Shown: one piece after another, positions 7,273 to 12,831 of the stretch
Numbering within the stretch: position 1 is the stretch's first letter
Layout: every line of letters starts with the position of its first letter
NCBI GenBank assembly: GCA_030606095.1
Contig: JAUWHC010000022.1
Span: 1-14,573 of the forward strand
Source: Promethearchaeota archaeon
GTDB taxonomy: Archaea; Asgardarchaeota; Lokiarchaeia; Sigyniarchaeales; SOKP01
Reading direction: 5' to 3'
Length of the DNA: 14,573 nt
The notes under the pieces: generated by a model
What the model saw: only the letters and a program-made list of their open reading frames with translations
Database searches by the model: none
Told to the model about the DNA's origin: nothing
Position numbers and translations under genes: made by a program

Positions 7273-7833
7273 ATGGAAAAAAATACGCGATTAACATTTA
7301 TTGAGGGGGAACGCATAGAACTTCTCCCAATTAATCCCGAAAACGTAAAGGTCCACGCTAGATGGGTGAACGACCCTAAAGCGCGATTATACACCCGAAA
7401 TGTTTTTCCCGTATCTCCTGAAGATCTAAAGAAGCGTTTAGAGCAAACCCAAGAGCCACCAAAGAGAGATATTTTTTTTGAAATTTATCATAAAGAACTT
7501 GATAAGATTGTAGGTTTTGTAGAGTTCCATTATATTAATTATATAAATCACGCAGCAGATTTAGGCGTCTTAATAGGAGAAAAAGAATTATGGGGCAATA
7601 ATTTGGGTACAGACGCAGCAAAACTAATGATGAAATACGGATTTGAAGAATTAAACTTAGTTAAGATTACAGCTATCGCTTTAAGGCCAAATAAAGGAGC
7701 TTGTCGTATGATTGAGAAAATTAGAATGAAACTCGAATTAGTAATGAAAAATCAAGCATATTTCGATGGAGAGTATGTCGATGAATTGAAGTTTTGTATC
7801 TTTAGAGAAGAATGGGAAAAAACGAATAAATAA
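7273..7833 (+). CDS. GNAT acetyltransferase, RimJ/RimL-like, divergent array copy 3
   Basis: This 186-residue gene lies 32 bases after copy 2. It keeps the WVNDPKARLYTRN signature (31-43) and the C-terminal YFDGEYVDE block, so the fold is clear. The acetyl-CoA loop, however, reads W107GNNLG112: the glycine at the fourth position of Q/RxxGxG/A is Asn. The usual EKLGF helix end is EKIRM (148-152), losing another conserved glycine. Like copy 5 it has Glu84 where copies 1, 2 and 4 have Gly, and L-G-V/L-L instead of I/L-F-x-I before the loop, placing 3 and 5 in one subgroup. It may bind acetyl-CoA weakly, use a different acceptor, or be a non-catalytic partner. It lacks the charged leader. Confidence 0.88.
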   Translation: MEKNTRLTFIEGERIELLPINPENVKVHARWVNDPKARLYTRNVFPVSPEDLKKRLEQTQEPPKRDIFFEIYHKELDKIVGFVEFHYINYINHAADLGVLIGEKELWGNNLGTDAAKLMMKYGFEELNLVKITAIALRPNKGACRMIEKIRMKLELVMKNQAYFDGEYVDELKFCIFREEWEKTNK

Positions 7834-7893
7834 TTAATATTTTAAAAAATCAAATGAAATAATTTAAACTAAAAACTTATGAGGTTATAGAAG

Positions 7894-8451
7894 ATGGAAA
7901 AACCAGAAGTTTTTCCCTTTATTTTAGGAGAAAATATTGACTTGGTTGCTATTAATTTAGAACATGTTAATTTGTATGCGAGATGGATAAACGACCCTCG
8001 CGTAAGAAGATATGCTCGTAATACAATACCAATTACCGTTGAAGAATCAAAAAAATGGTTTGAACCAAGGGAAGGGATAAAAGAATTTGTAACTTTTGAA
8101 ATTTATCATAAAAAGGATAAAGTACCAATTGGAACTTGTGGATATGGACACATTGATTGGATAAATAGACATGCCAATACATTTATGTCAATAGGGGAGC
8201 CTAAATATTGGAATAAAAACTTAGGAACCGAAGCATCGAAACTTTTAATCGATTATGCATTTAGAGAGCTCAATTTTCATAAGATTTACGCGGGAATATT
8301 TGAACCTAATATAGGTTCGTGGAGCGTGGCTGAGAAAGCTGGTTTTGAGTTAGAAGGCGTTGAGAAGAGGACGATATATATCGATGGAGAATATGTCGAT
8401 GCGAGGATGTATAGATATTTAAAAGAAGATTGGCTTAAATCAAGGGAATAA
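7894..8451 (+). CDS. GNAT acetyltransferase, RimJ/RimL-like, array copy 4
   Basis: This 185-residue gene lies 60 bases after copy 3, the widest gap in the array, and has its own GAGGT (7881-7885) eight bases before the ATG. The body resembles copies 1 and 2 (FPFILGENIDLVA, HIDWINRHANTF, NFHKIYAGIFEPN), but the acetyl-CoA loop is W106NKNLG111, with Asn in place of the fourth-position glycine. WINDPRVRRYARN (31-43), AEKAGFELEG and YIDGEYVD are present. The end KEDWLKSRE is closest to copy 5. The gap and the ribosome site could mark an internal promoter or an older array boundary. Substrate is unknown. Confidence 0.9.
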   Translation: MEKPEVFPFILGENIDLVAINLEHVNLYARWINDPRVRRYARNTIPITVEESKKWFEPREGIKEFVTFEIYHKKDKVPIGTCGYGHIDWINRHANTFMSIGEPKYWNKNLGTEASKLLIDYAFRELNFHKIYAGIFEPNIGSWSVAEKAGFELEGVEKRTIYIDGEYVDARMYRYLKEDWLKSRE

Positions 8452-8476
8452 AATAATATTTACAATTTATATAATT

Positions 8477-9037
8477 ATGAAGAATCAAGATATTTTTACT
8501 TTTATCAAAGGAGAAACTATTGATTTCGTCCCGTTAAATATTGAAAATGTTAATCTGTATGCAAGATGGGAAAATAACCCAAAAGTGCGGATATACTCTC
8601 GGAACATTATACCGCGTACTGTAGAAGAAATGAAGAAACACCTAGAGCCTTCGGATAAAAAACTTAAAAATGAGGTAAGTTTCGAAATTTGGCACAAAAA
8701 AGATAAAAAGGTAATTGGTTTTGGCGAAGTGTCAGATATCAACTGGTACAACCAACAAGCGTATTTAGGGTTGCTTATTGGAGAGCCCGATTATTGGGGG
8801 CAAAAAATTGGAGAAGAAGCTACAAGGTTATTAGTTGAATATGCATTTAACGAATTAAACATTTTTAAACTTAAAGCTTCTATACTTGTTATTAATAAAG
8901 GGTCGTGGCGTTGCGCAGAGAAAAATGGTTTTACTCGCGTAGCTACATTTAAGAAAGATATGTATGTTAACGGAGAATATTTGGATAATTATGTTTATTC
9001 GCTTCTAAAAGAAGATTGGCTAAAACTAAGAAAATAA
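8477..9037 (+). CDS. GNAT acetyltransferase, RimJ/RimL-like, divergent array copy 5
   Basis: This 186-residue last member of the array starts 25 bases after copy 4 without a visible ribosome site. WENNPKVRIYSRN (31-43) and YVNGEYLDN mark the family. The acetyl-CoA loop is W107GQKIG112, with Lys at the fourth position where Gly is usual. It shares Glu84 and the LGLLIGE stretch with copy 3, while its N-terminal NLYARW and C-terminal KEDWLKLRK are shared with copy 4. An inverted repeat at 9042-9061 just after the stop probably ends the transcript. Activity and substrate cannot be told from sequence. Confidence 0.9.
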   Translation: MKNQDIFTFIKGETIDFVPLNIENVNLYARWENNPKVRIYSRNIIPRTVEEMKKHLEPSDKKLKNEVSFEIWHKKDKKVIGFGEVSDINWYNQQAYLGLLIGEPDYWGQKIGEEATRLLVEYAFNELNIFKLKASILVINKGSWRCAEKNGFTRVATFKKDMYVNGEYLDNYVYSLLKEDWLKLRK

Positions 9038-9041
9038 AAAG

Positions 9042-9061
9042 TATTTCACCAGTATGAAATA
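9042..9061. terminator. Hairpin between convergent genes
   Basis: TATTTCA (9042-9048) and TGAAATA (9055-9061) form a perfect 7-bp stem around the loop CCAGTA. It fills the 28-base gap between the last GNAT gene and the convergent beta-repeat gene, and could act as a terminator or processing site on both strands. Confidence 0.45.
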
Positions 9062-9065
9062 TTAA

Positions 9066-9461
9066 TTATAATAACTTCACTCCTAATACTTTCTCGCTCC
9101 ATATGGATTTAAGATAAGTCGCAGCAATTCCGAAATAATCCATTACTTCTAATGTTTCATAGTTACCTTCCAGAGATACAAGAACCTCTCCCTCAGGATC
9201 GAGAAGCTCACCTTTCTCTTTTGAAATCTCGCACATGGGTTCTTCATCATTACCAATTTTAGAATCTACAATGAATCCTATTTGCGAATCGTTATAGTTT
9301 AAGATATCATCATGCTCATCAAGTTTCATTAGAGGAAATCCGTTTTTGTTTTTAACCATGTTCCCTTCTAAAAAACCTATTTTTCTCTTTTTTTTATCTA
9401 AATATTTTTTTCCATCAATATATCCTATCTTTTTATGTTTTTTATTATACACTTCTAACAT
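9066..9461 (-). CDS. Small beta-repeat protein of unknown function
   Basis: This 131-residue soluble protein has no signal peptide or membrane segment. The ATG at 9461-9459 is well supported by AAAGGTG (9473-9467) five bases upstream. The first about 100 residues consist of short hydrophobic strands with turns rich in D, G, N and K, and contain irregular repeats: IGYIDG (12-17), IGFLEG (28-33), IGFIVD (61-66), then LLDPEGEVLVSLEG (86-99). This suggests a repeated beta-hairpin or beta-flower type fold. The last 30 residues (YFGIAATYLKSIW...) look helical and may dock to a partner or membrane surface. No catalytic motif or family is recognised. It lies downstream of the AOR pair on the same strand but has its own ribosome site, and a T-run separates them. 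Confidence 0.75.
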   Translation of the reverse strand: MLEVYNKKHKKIGYIDGKKYLDKKKRKIGFLEGNMVKNKNGFPLMKLDEHDDILNYNDSQIGFIVDSKIGNDEEPMCEISKEKGELLDPEGEVLVSLEGNYETLEVMDYFGIAATYLKSIWSEKVLGVKLL

Positions 9462-9556
9462 TTTTGCACCTTTCGTGTTTTTAAATTAATAAAATTTTTG
9501 TATACATCTAAGTTTTTCTAAAAATGGAGCGTTTTATTAACATATTCATTTAATAA

Positions 9557-9566
9557 TTTTATATAA
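9557..9566 (-). promoter_or_regulatory. Possible TATA box of the beta-repeat gene
   Basis: Read on the - strand this is TTATATAAAA, close to the archaeal TATA consensus. Transcription would start near 9532 and leave a leader of about 70 bases. Confidence 0.3.
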
Positions 9567-9594
9567 CGAGCAATTAGACTCCTAACTTAAATCT

Positions 9595-9611
9595 AAAAAA
9601 TAAAAAAAAAA
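9595..9611 (-). terminator. Poly-T terminator of the AOR operon
   Basis: On the - strand T10 (9611-9602), one A and T6 follow the stop of the MoaD/ThiS-like gene by about 40 bases. Confidence 0.5.
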
Positions 9612-9650
9612 GTATTTTGTGAGTATTTTTCAATATTACTTCTATTCCTG

Positions 9651-9932
9651 TTAATCTTCGACGCGAGTAAAATACCATTTATACAATAAAGCTTGGTTTC
9701 CAGCGAATATTCCGACTCTATCGCCATCGTTTACTTTTTTGTTAAATCCAGAGTACACTCCATTTACAAAGATGTGGCTGGTTTCACTTTCCTCGATCGA
9801 AAATTTCTTTAGAATGTCAGAAACGCGCTTTATTCCTTCAGCACTTATTTCTGCGTTAGTTGGGCTCTTTGGAGATTTTTGTTCTGATATTTTCTTTGCT
9901 AAATCACCGAACAATTTAACTAAAATTGTCAT
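9651..9932 (-). CDS. MoaD/ThiS-like ubiquitin-fold protein linked to AOR
   Basis: This protein has 93 residues from ATG 9932-9930 (MTILVKLFGDLAKK), or 97 from GTG 9944-9942; neither has a ribosome site. The ATG is chosen because family members usually begin directly with the first beta strand. The strand-helix pattern and the ending VNDGDRVGIFAGNQALLYKW match the MoaD/ThiS beta-grasp family. The C-terminal Gly-Gly that MoaD and ThiS need for sulfur transfer is missing; the protein instead runs on to WYFTRVED. It follows the AOR gene within 20 bases, so the two are surely co-transcribed. Such MoaD-like genes often sit beside AOR-family oxidoreductases. The likely role is in tungstopterin cofactor handling or as a structural partner of the AOR. 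Confidence 0.8.
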   Translation of the reverse strand: MTILVKLFGDLAKKISEQKSPKSPTNAEISAEGIKRVSDILKKFSIEESETSHIFVNGVYSGFNKKVNDGDRVGIFAGNQALLYKWYFTRVED

Positions 9933-9950
9933 CTTTTGGGGCACTAAGGA

Positions 9951-11684
9951 TTAAAATACGCTATCTAATTCGTCATCTGGTACATCAAACACTTCATTGT
10001 GTGGTGACAGTGGTTCTTTTAGAAAGAATTCAGGCAATCTATCGTCTGCACTAGTAAATCCTGCTGACTTATTGAACTTTATTTCTGTATCAATTATTGA
10101 CTTTCCTATTCCCGCGACATCGTTAACAGTTAAATTAATTCCCAATACTCCATTTACGGATTCTACCATTCCTTCTAAACCTTCGGGGATATCCATAACG
10201 GCAAAAGCGGTAAATAGACAATAACCACAAGCATCAATTACTGCAGTTGCAAACTGTAAATTACGTGATAATTCTGCTTTTTTTGTAGGGTCTCTAGGAT
10301 CTGCGGTACCACCCACTCCCATAATTTCGGTTGCAATAGCGTACCCTGCCGTGTGGTCTGCACCCATTGGAGTTGTTGCGTATGTTACACCAATACCTTT
10401 AATTGCTCTAGGATCGTAAGCCGGTAACGCTTGGTTTTTTACTACTGGGACTCTTGTTACGCCCATAGCTTTTCCAGTAAAGCCCGTACCATTAGCTAAT
10501 ATCCTTCCCGTCGGAGTCTTCTTTCTAATTTCTTCCATGAGCTTTAACGCTCCCTTTGCGTCTCCGAATTCGATTAATCCACCTTCCATCGCTACGGCAA
10601 TTGTGGCCCCCACTTCAATCGTGTCAAGTCCTAAGTCGTTACACGCACGATTTAGTTCACCAACATCGTCTAAGTTGTAAATGCTACAATTTGCTCCTAA
10701 GGCCCAAACAGATTCGTATTCTAAAACGCCAACTGGATCTTTACCGCCCGGTTTTGTCCACACTTCAGAGCATTGAATAACGCAACCTGGGCTACAGAAA
10801 TGAGGACGAACGCCACCTCTCTTTTTTATTTCTTCCGCTTTTTTCTCACCTGAAATGCCTTCGACTCTATCGTCTTGACCAGATGAGAAGTTTCTTTGGG
10901 GCAACCCTCCAGCTTCGTTAATAACATTAACTAAAACGCCCGTACCATAAGTATTTAGCGCACCTCCAGGTTTTGTCACGTCGTGAGAAGTAAGTGCGGC
11001 TGTTAACTTTTTCGTTCCTTGTTTGAAAACTTCTGGGTTTTTAATTTCAACTCCTGGTGCTCCTGCATCGTCAATAACTATAAATTTCAATCCTTTTGAC
11101 GCCATAACGGCTCCAAGTCCGCCCCTTCCCGCGTATCTACTAGGTAAACCTTCAGGATCGTTAAAACAGACCCCAGAAGCCGTCCCTAACATTTCTGCAG
11201 CGATTCCACAACCACTCACGCTTACTTTGGCTCCGAATTCTTTATAAAGGTCTTTGTAGACTTGATAAAGTCCTTTTCCAGACCACTTATTTGCATTTAT
11301 AAATTCAGTGCCATCGTTAGTTATTTTTAGAAGGTAATAATCGTTCCCTTCGTGTTTTCCTTCTACAATTATTGCAGCGATTTGTAATCGAGCTAACCTC
11401 TGAGAGAAAGTTGTACCTGCGTTTGCTTCCTTAATACCTCCCGTTAAGGGTGATTTTGCCCCTACTGATATTCGTCCAGAAGTAGGTGCTGAAGTTCCCG
11501 TAACAATACCAGGTGCAAATATAAGTTTATTATTTGGACCCAAAGGATGGCAAAGAGGGGGTACCTCGTTTGCTACAATCGTTGAAGTAAGTGAACGACC
11601 TCCAAGAGCCATGTAATCTTGAGGAAAATCCTCAAATGTGGCTTCAAGTTTATTCATATTTACTCTTAACATTCTTTTTGGCAT
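9951..11684 (-). CDS. aor: Tungsten-type aldehyde ferredoxin oxidoreductase
   Basis: This 577-residue AOR-family enzyme is expected to oxidise an aldehyde to an acid using a tungsten bis-pterin and one 4Fe-4S cluster, with ferredoxin as acceptor. Family marks: GGRSLTS near residue 28, the first three cluster cysteines C297, C301 and C305 (HFCSPGCVIQCSE), CNDLGLDTI (348-356) at the pterin, GADHTAGY (441-448), and the last cluster ligand C489 with D484 in DACGYCLF. The first two cysteines are spaced CxxxC instead of CxxC as in the Pyrococcus enzyme. Start: ATG 11684 lies five bases after AAGGTGA; an upstream in-frame GTG at 11693 lies inside that ribosome site and is rejected. A TATA box is at 11738-11731. 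The natural substrate is unknown. Confidence 0.93.
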   Translation of the reverse strand: MPKRMLRVNMNKLEATFEDFPQDYMALGGRSLTSTIVANEVPPLCHPLGPNNKLIFAPGIVTGTSAPTSGRISVGAKSPLTGGIKEANAGTTFSQRLARLQIAAIIVEGKHEGNDYYLLKITNDGTEFINANKWSGKGLYQVYKDLYKEFGAKVSVSGCGIAAEMLGTASGVCFNDPEGLPSRYAGRGGLGAVMASKGLKFIVIDDAGAPGVEIKNPEVFKQGTKKLTAALTSHDVTKPGGALNTYGTGVLVNVINEAGGLPQRNFSSGQDDRVEGISGEKKAEEIKKRGGVRPHFCSPGCVIQCSEVWTKPGGKDPVGVLEYESVWALGANCSIYNLDDVGELNRACNDLGLDTIEVGATIAVAMEGGLIEFGDAKGALKLMEEIRKKTPTGRILANGTGFTGKAMGVTRVPVVKNQALPAYDPRAIKGIGVTYATTPMGADHTAGYAIATEIMGVGGTADPRDPTKKAELSRNLQFATAVIDACGYCLFTAFAVMDIPEGLEGMVESVNGVLGINLTVNDVAGIGKSIIDTEIKFNKSAGFTSADDRLPEFFLKEPLSPHNEVFDVPDDELDSVF

Positions 11685-11689
11685 AAAAT

Positions 11690-11696
11690 TCACCTT
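11690..11696 (-). promoter_or_regulatory. Ribosome-binding site AAGGTGA of the AOR gene
   Basis: This site lies five bases before ATG 11684. It contains the in-frame GTG that would otherwise give a three-residue longer protein, so it decides the start. Confidence 0.65.
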
Positions 11697-11730
11697 AATT
11701 TTTAGGTTATTAATAATTGTGAATAATTAT

Positions 11731-11738
11731 TATATAAA
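11731..11738 (-). promoter_or_regulatory. TATA box of the AOR operon
   Basis: On the - strand this reads TTTATATA, a perfect archaeal TATA box, preceded by CGTAAA as a plausible BRE. Start of transcription about 25 bases downstream (near 11708) would give a leader of about 25 bases containing the ribosome site. Confidence 0.55.
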
Positions 11739-11803
11739 TTTACGTTATGTAAAGTTAAACCAGACGATACACTCATTGAATTAGTAATAAAAATCTAAAT
11801 CAT

Positions 11804-11810
11804 AAAAAAA
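11804..11810 (-). terminator. T7 terminator directly after the tRNA
   Basis: Seven T follow the discriminator base immediately on the - strand, as is common for archaeal tRNA genes. Confidence 0.55.
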
Positions 11811-11825
11811 CAGGCCCGAGGGGAT

Positions 11826-11855
11826 ATGTTCAAGAAACGCGAAGCGCGTATTATA
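11826..11855 (-). other. T-loop intron of tRNA-Arg (30 bases)
   Basis: This 30-base insertion follows TTCAA of the T-loop, most likely at 58/59 (59/60 fits almost as well). Its 3' part TTGAAC can pair with exon GTTCAA, the exon-intron helix expected of a bulge-helix-bulge, and ACGCG-CTT-CGCGT forms its internal hairpin. The bulges are larger than the strict 3-base form, so this is a relaxed motif. Confidence 0.7.
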
Positions 11856-11876
11856 TTGAACCCCCGACCTTCTGCT

Positions 11877-11894
11877 TTCTCCATATACACTATG
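11877..11894 (-). other. Anticodon-loop intron of tRNA-Arg (18 bases)
   Basis: CATAGTGTATATGGAGAA sits between A37 and A38. Exon CTCC pairs with intron GGAG as the 4-bp central helix, flanked by bulges TAC and AAA, with inner helix ATA/TAT around GTGTA. Cutting between the second and third bulge bases gives exactly these borders, a textbook bulge-helix-bulge at the canonical position. Confidence 0.85.
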
Positions 11895-12028
11895 TAGGAG
11901 GCAGCCGCGATATCCATGCTTCGCCACGAGCCTTTATATATAAAAGATTCTAGGAATATATTCCATATATGTTTTTTGATTCTTAATAAATTATTTTTTA
12001 AAAATCCATCTAAGACCATGTTATTATT

Positions 12029-12247
12029 TTGGTTTTTATTATTCTTAAAAATGTAATCATAAAGAATAAGAATCCAAGAAGAAATAAACTTTTCAATGAT
12101 GGAGAAAGAAAGGAGTGTGGAAAATGTTATGAGATCAAGTCTCATGAATATTTTAGAAAAAGACAAGGCCGTTTAAGGTCTATTTGTGAAAATTGCAGAC
12201 AAAAAAAGTATGCAATTAATAACTTTTTCTTTAAAGAAAAACAATAA
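12029..12247 (+). CDS. Small Cys4 zinc-finger protein
   Basis: This is a 72-residue protein if read from TTG 12029, the only usual start in the frame; no ribosome site is visible, so the N-terminus is uncertain. The core ECGKCYEIKSHEYF... RSICENCRQKKY carries C30xxC33 and C53xxC56, the pattern of small treble-clef or ribbon zinc fingers that often precede HNH nucleases or occur alone in phage and archaeal proteins. Basic residues between the cysteine pairs suggest nucleic-acid binding. The first 25 residues are low-complexity and could be untranslated. It lies divergent to the tRNA gene and before the Sm-like gene. It may be a genuine small regulator or the remnant of a longer nuclease-associated protein. 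Confidence 0.6.
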   Translation: MVFIILKNVIIKNKNPRRNKLFNDGERKECGKCYEIKSHEYFRKRQGRLRSICENCRQKKYAINNFFFKEKQ

Positions 12248-12384
12248 ATAAAAAATTAGAGAAAATAGTGAGATATTTATAAGTACTATGGAATAAATAA
12301 ATCAAAAGGTTTTAATTCTGAACTTTAATTTTAATTATTATTAGTATAGATTTTTTTGAAATATTATTTTTAGTGTTATATAAA

Positions 12385-12669
12385 ATGGAAAGAAGAAATT
12401 ACCCACAAAATAGGCCAAACAGACCTATTGATTATTTAAAGAATTCTGTGAATAAGATCATATTGATTAAAGTTAAGAGGAATCGTTTATTTCGAGGTAA
12501 ATTGGCAGGATTTGACGAACATCTTAACTTGTATCTAGAAGGAACAACTCAGCTTTTTGAATACATGGATGAGGATGGTTCTCTTCACGAGGAGCACGAA
12601 ACTCTTGGAGACATCGTTGTACGTGGTGATAATGTAATATTCGTCAATCTCGCTAACCCAGACAGTTAA
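12385..12669 (+). CDS. Sm-like (LSm) RNA-binding protein
   Basis: This 94-residue archaeal Sm-like protein is expected to form a hexameric or heptameric ring that binds U-rich RNA. Sm1 is at about residues 20-53, with GKLAGFDEHLNLYLEG including D44 and N48; Sm2 is LGDIVVRGDNVIFV (74-87) with the R80-G81 RNA-contact motif. The loop between them (FEYMDEDGSLHEEHET) is acidic and slightly extended. A basic, Pro/Asn-rich leader (MERRNYPQNRPNRP) precedes the fold. ATG 12385 is chosen over the in-frame GTG 12373 because GTG would only add MLYK and no ribosome site supports it. It stands alone between the zinc-finger gene and the phosphoesterase gene; a link to tRNA or mRNA processing is possible but not shown. 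Confidence 0.92.
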   Translation: MERRNYPQNRPNRPIDYLKNSVNKIILIKVKRNRLFRGKLAGFDEHLNLYLEGTTQLFEYMDEDGSLHEEHETLGDIVVRGDNVIFVNLANPDS

Positions 12670-12831
12670 AAACTCTTAAAATTAATCCTCTCGTTATTAG
12701 AAATCCTTACACGATATTAAATCTCATTTAGATCAAATAAAAACTTATTAGATTGTAATTCTTTAGTAAATAATAGGAATTGAAATTTGATTTTTAAATT
12801 AAAAAGTGATTTTAGGAGAGATTTGTAAAAA

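Larger units (their letters stand above)
6035..9037 (+). repeat. Tandem array of five GNAT paralog genes
   Basis: Five homologous genes of 185-198 codons follow one another in the same direction with gaps of 24, 32, 60 and 25 bases and nothing between them. Copies 1 and 2 are still similar at DNA level; the rest are recognisable only as protein. The layout indicates repeated in-place duplication. Confidence 0.9.
11811..11933 (-). tRNA. tRNA-Arg(CCT): tRNA-Arg(CCT) with two introns
   Basis: Read on the - strand, a complete cloverleaf is present once two insertions are removed. Acceptor AGGCTCG (11933-11927) pairs with CGGGCCT (11818-11812), including one G-U pair; the discriminator is G (11811) and CCA is not encoded. 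D-stem GCGA/TCGC encloses a loop with the conserved GG; variable loop AGGTC; T-stem GGGGG/CCCCT. Anticodon stem GCTGC/GCAGA has four pairs plus a 27-43 G-A mismatch. The anticodon loop CTCCTAA gives CCT, reading AGG. Intron 1 is 18 bases between 37 and 38; intron 2 is 30 bases in the T-loop and its removal restores TTCAAAT. The mature RNA would be 75 bases. The palindrome TTTATATATAAA abuts the 5' end but is too close to serve as its TATA box; a weaker AT-rich box lies farther up. Confidence 0.85.

Noticed and set aside
5684..9037. Calling the array a histone acetylation system
   Set aside because: Adjacency alone does not show the substrate; the histone has almost no tail and the enzymes belong to a branch with many targets. 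Kept only as a hypothesis.
10556..11247. Open frames on the + strand inside the AOR gene
   Set aside because: They are antisense shadows of a well-conserved enzyme gene.
11691..11693. GTG start for the AOR gene
   Set aside because: It lies inside the AAGGTGA ribosome site that serves ATG 11684.
11934..11945. TTTATATATAAA as TATA box of the tRNA gene
   Set aside because: It touches the mature 5' end; transcription would begin inside the tRNA. It may serve another function or be chance in AT-rich DNA.
11795..12166. A 123-codon open frame on the - strand
   Set aside because: It runs straight through the tRNA-Arg gene with both introns, and overlaps the zinc-finger frame; its composition (long I/L/F/N-rich start) is not protein-like.
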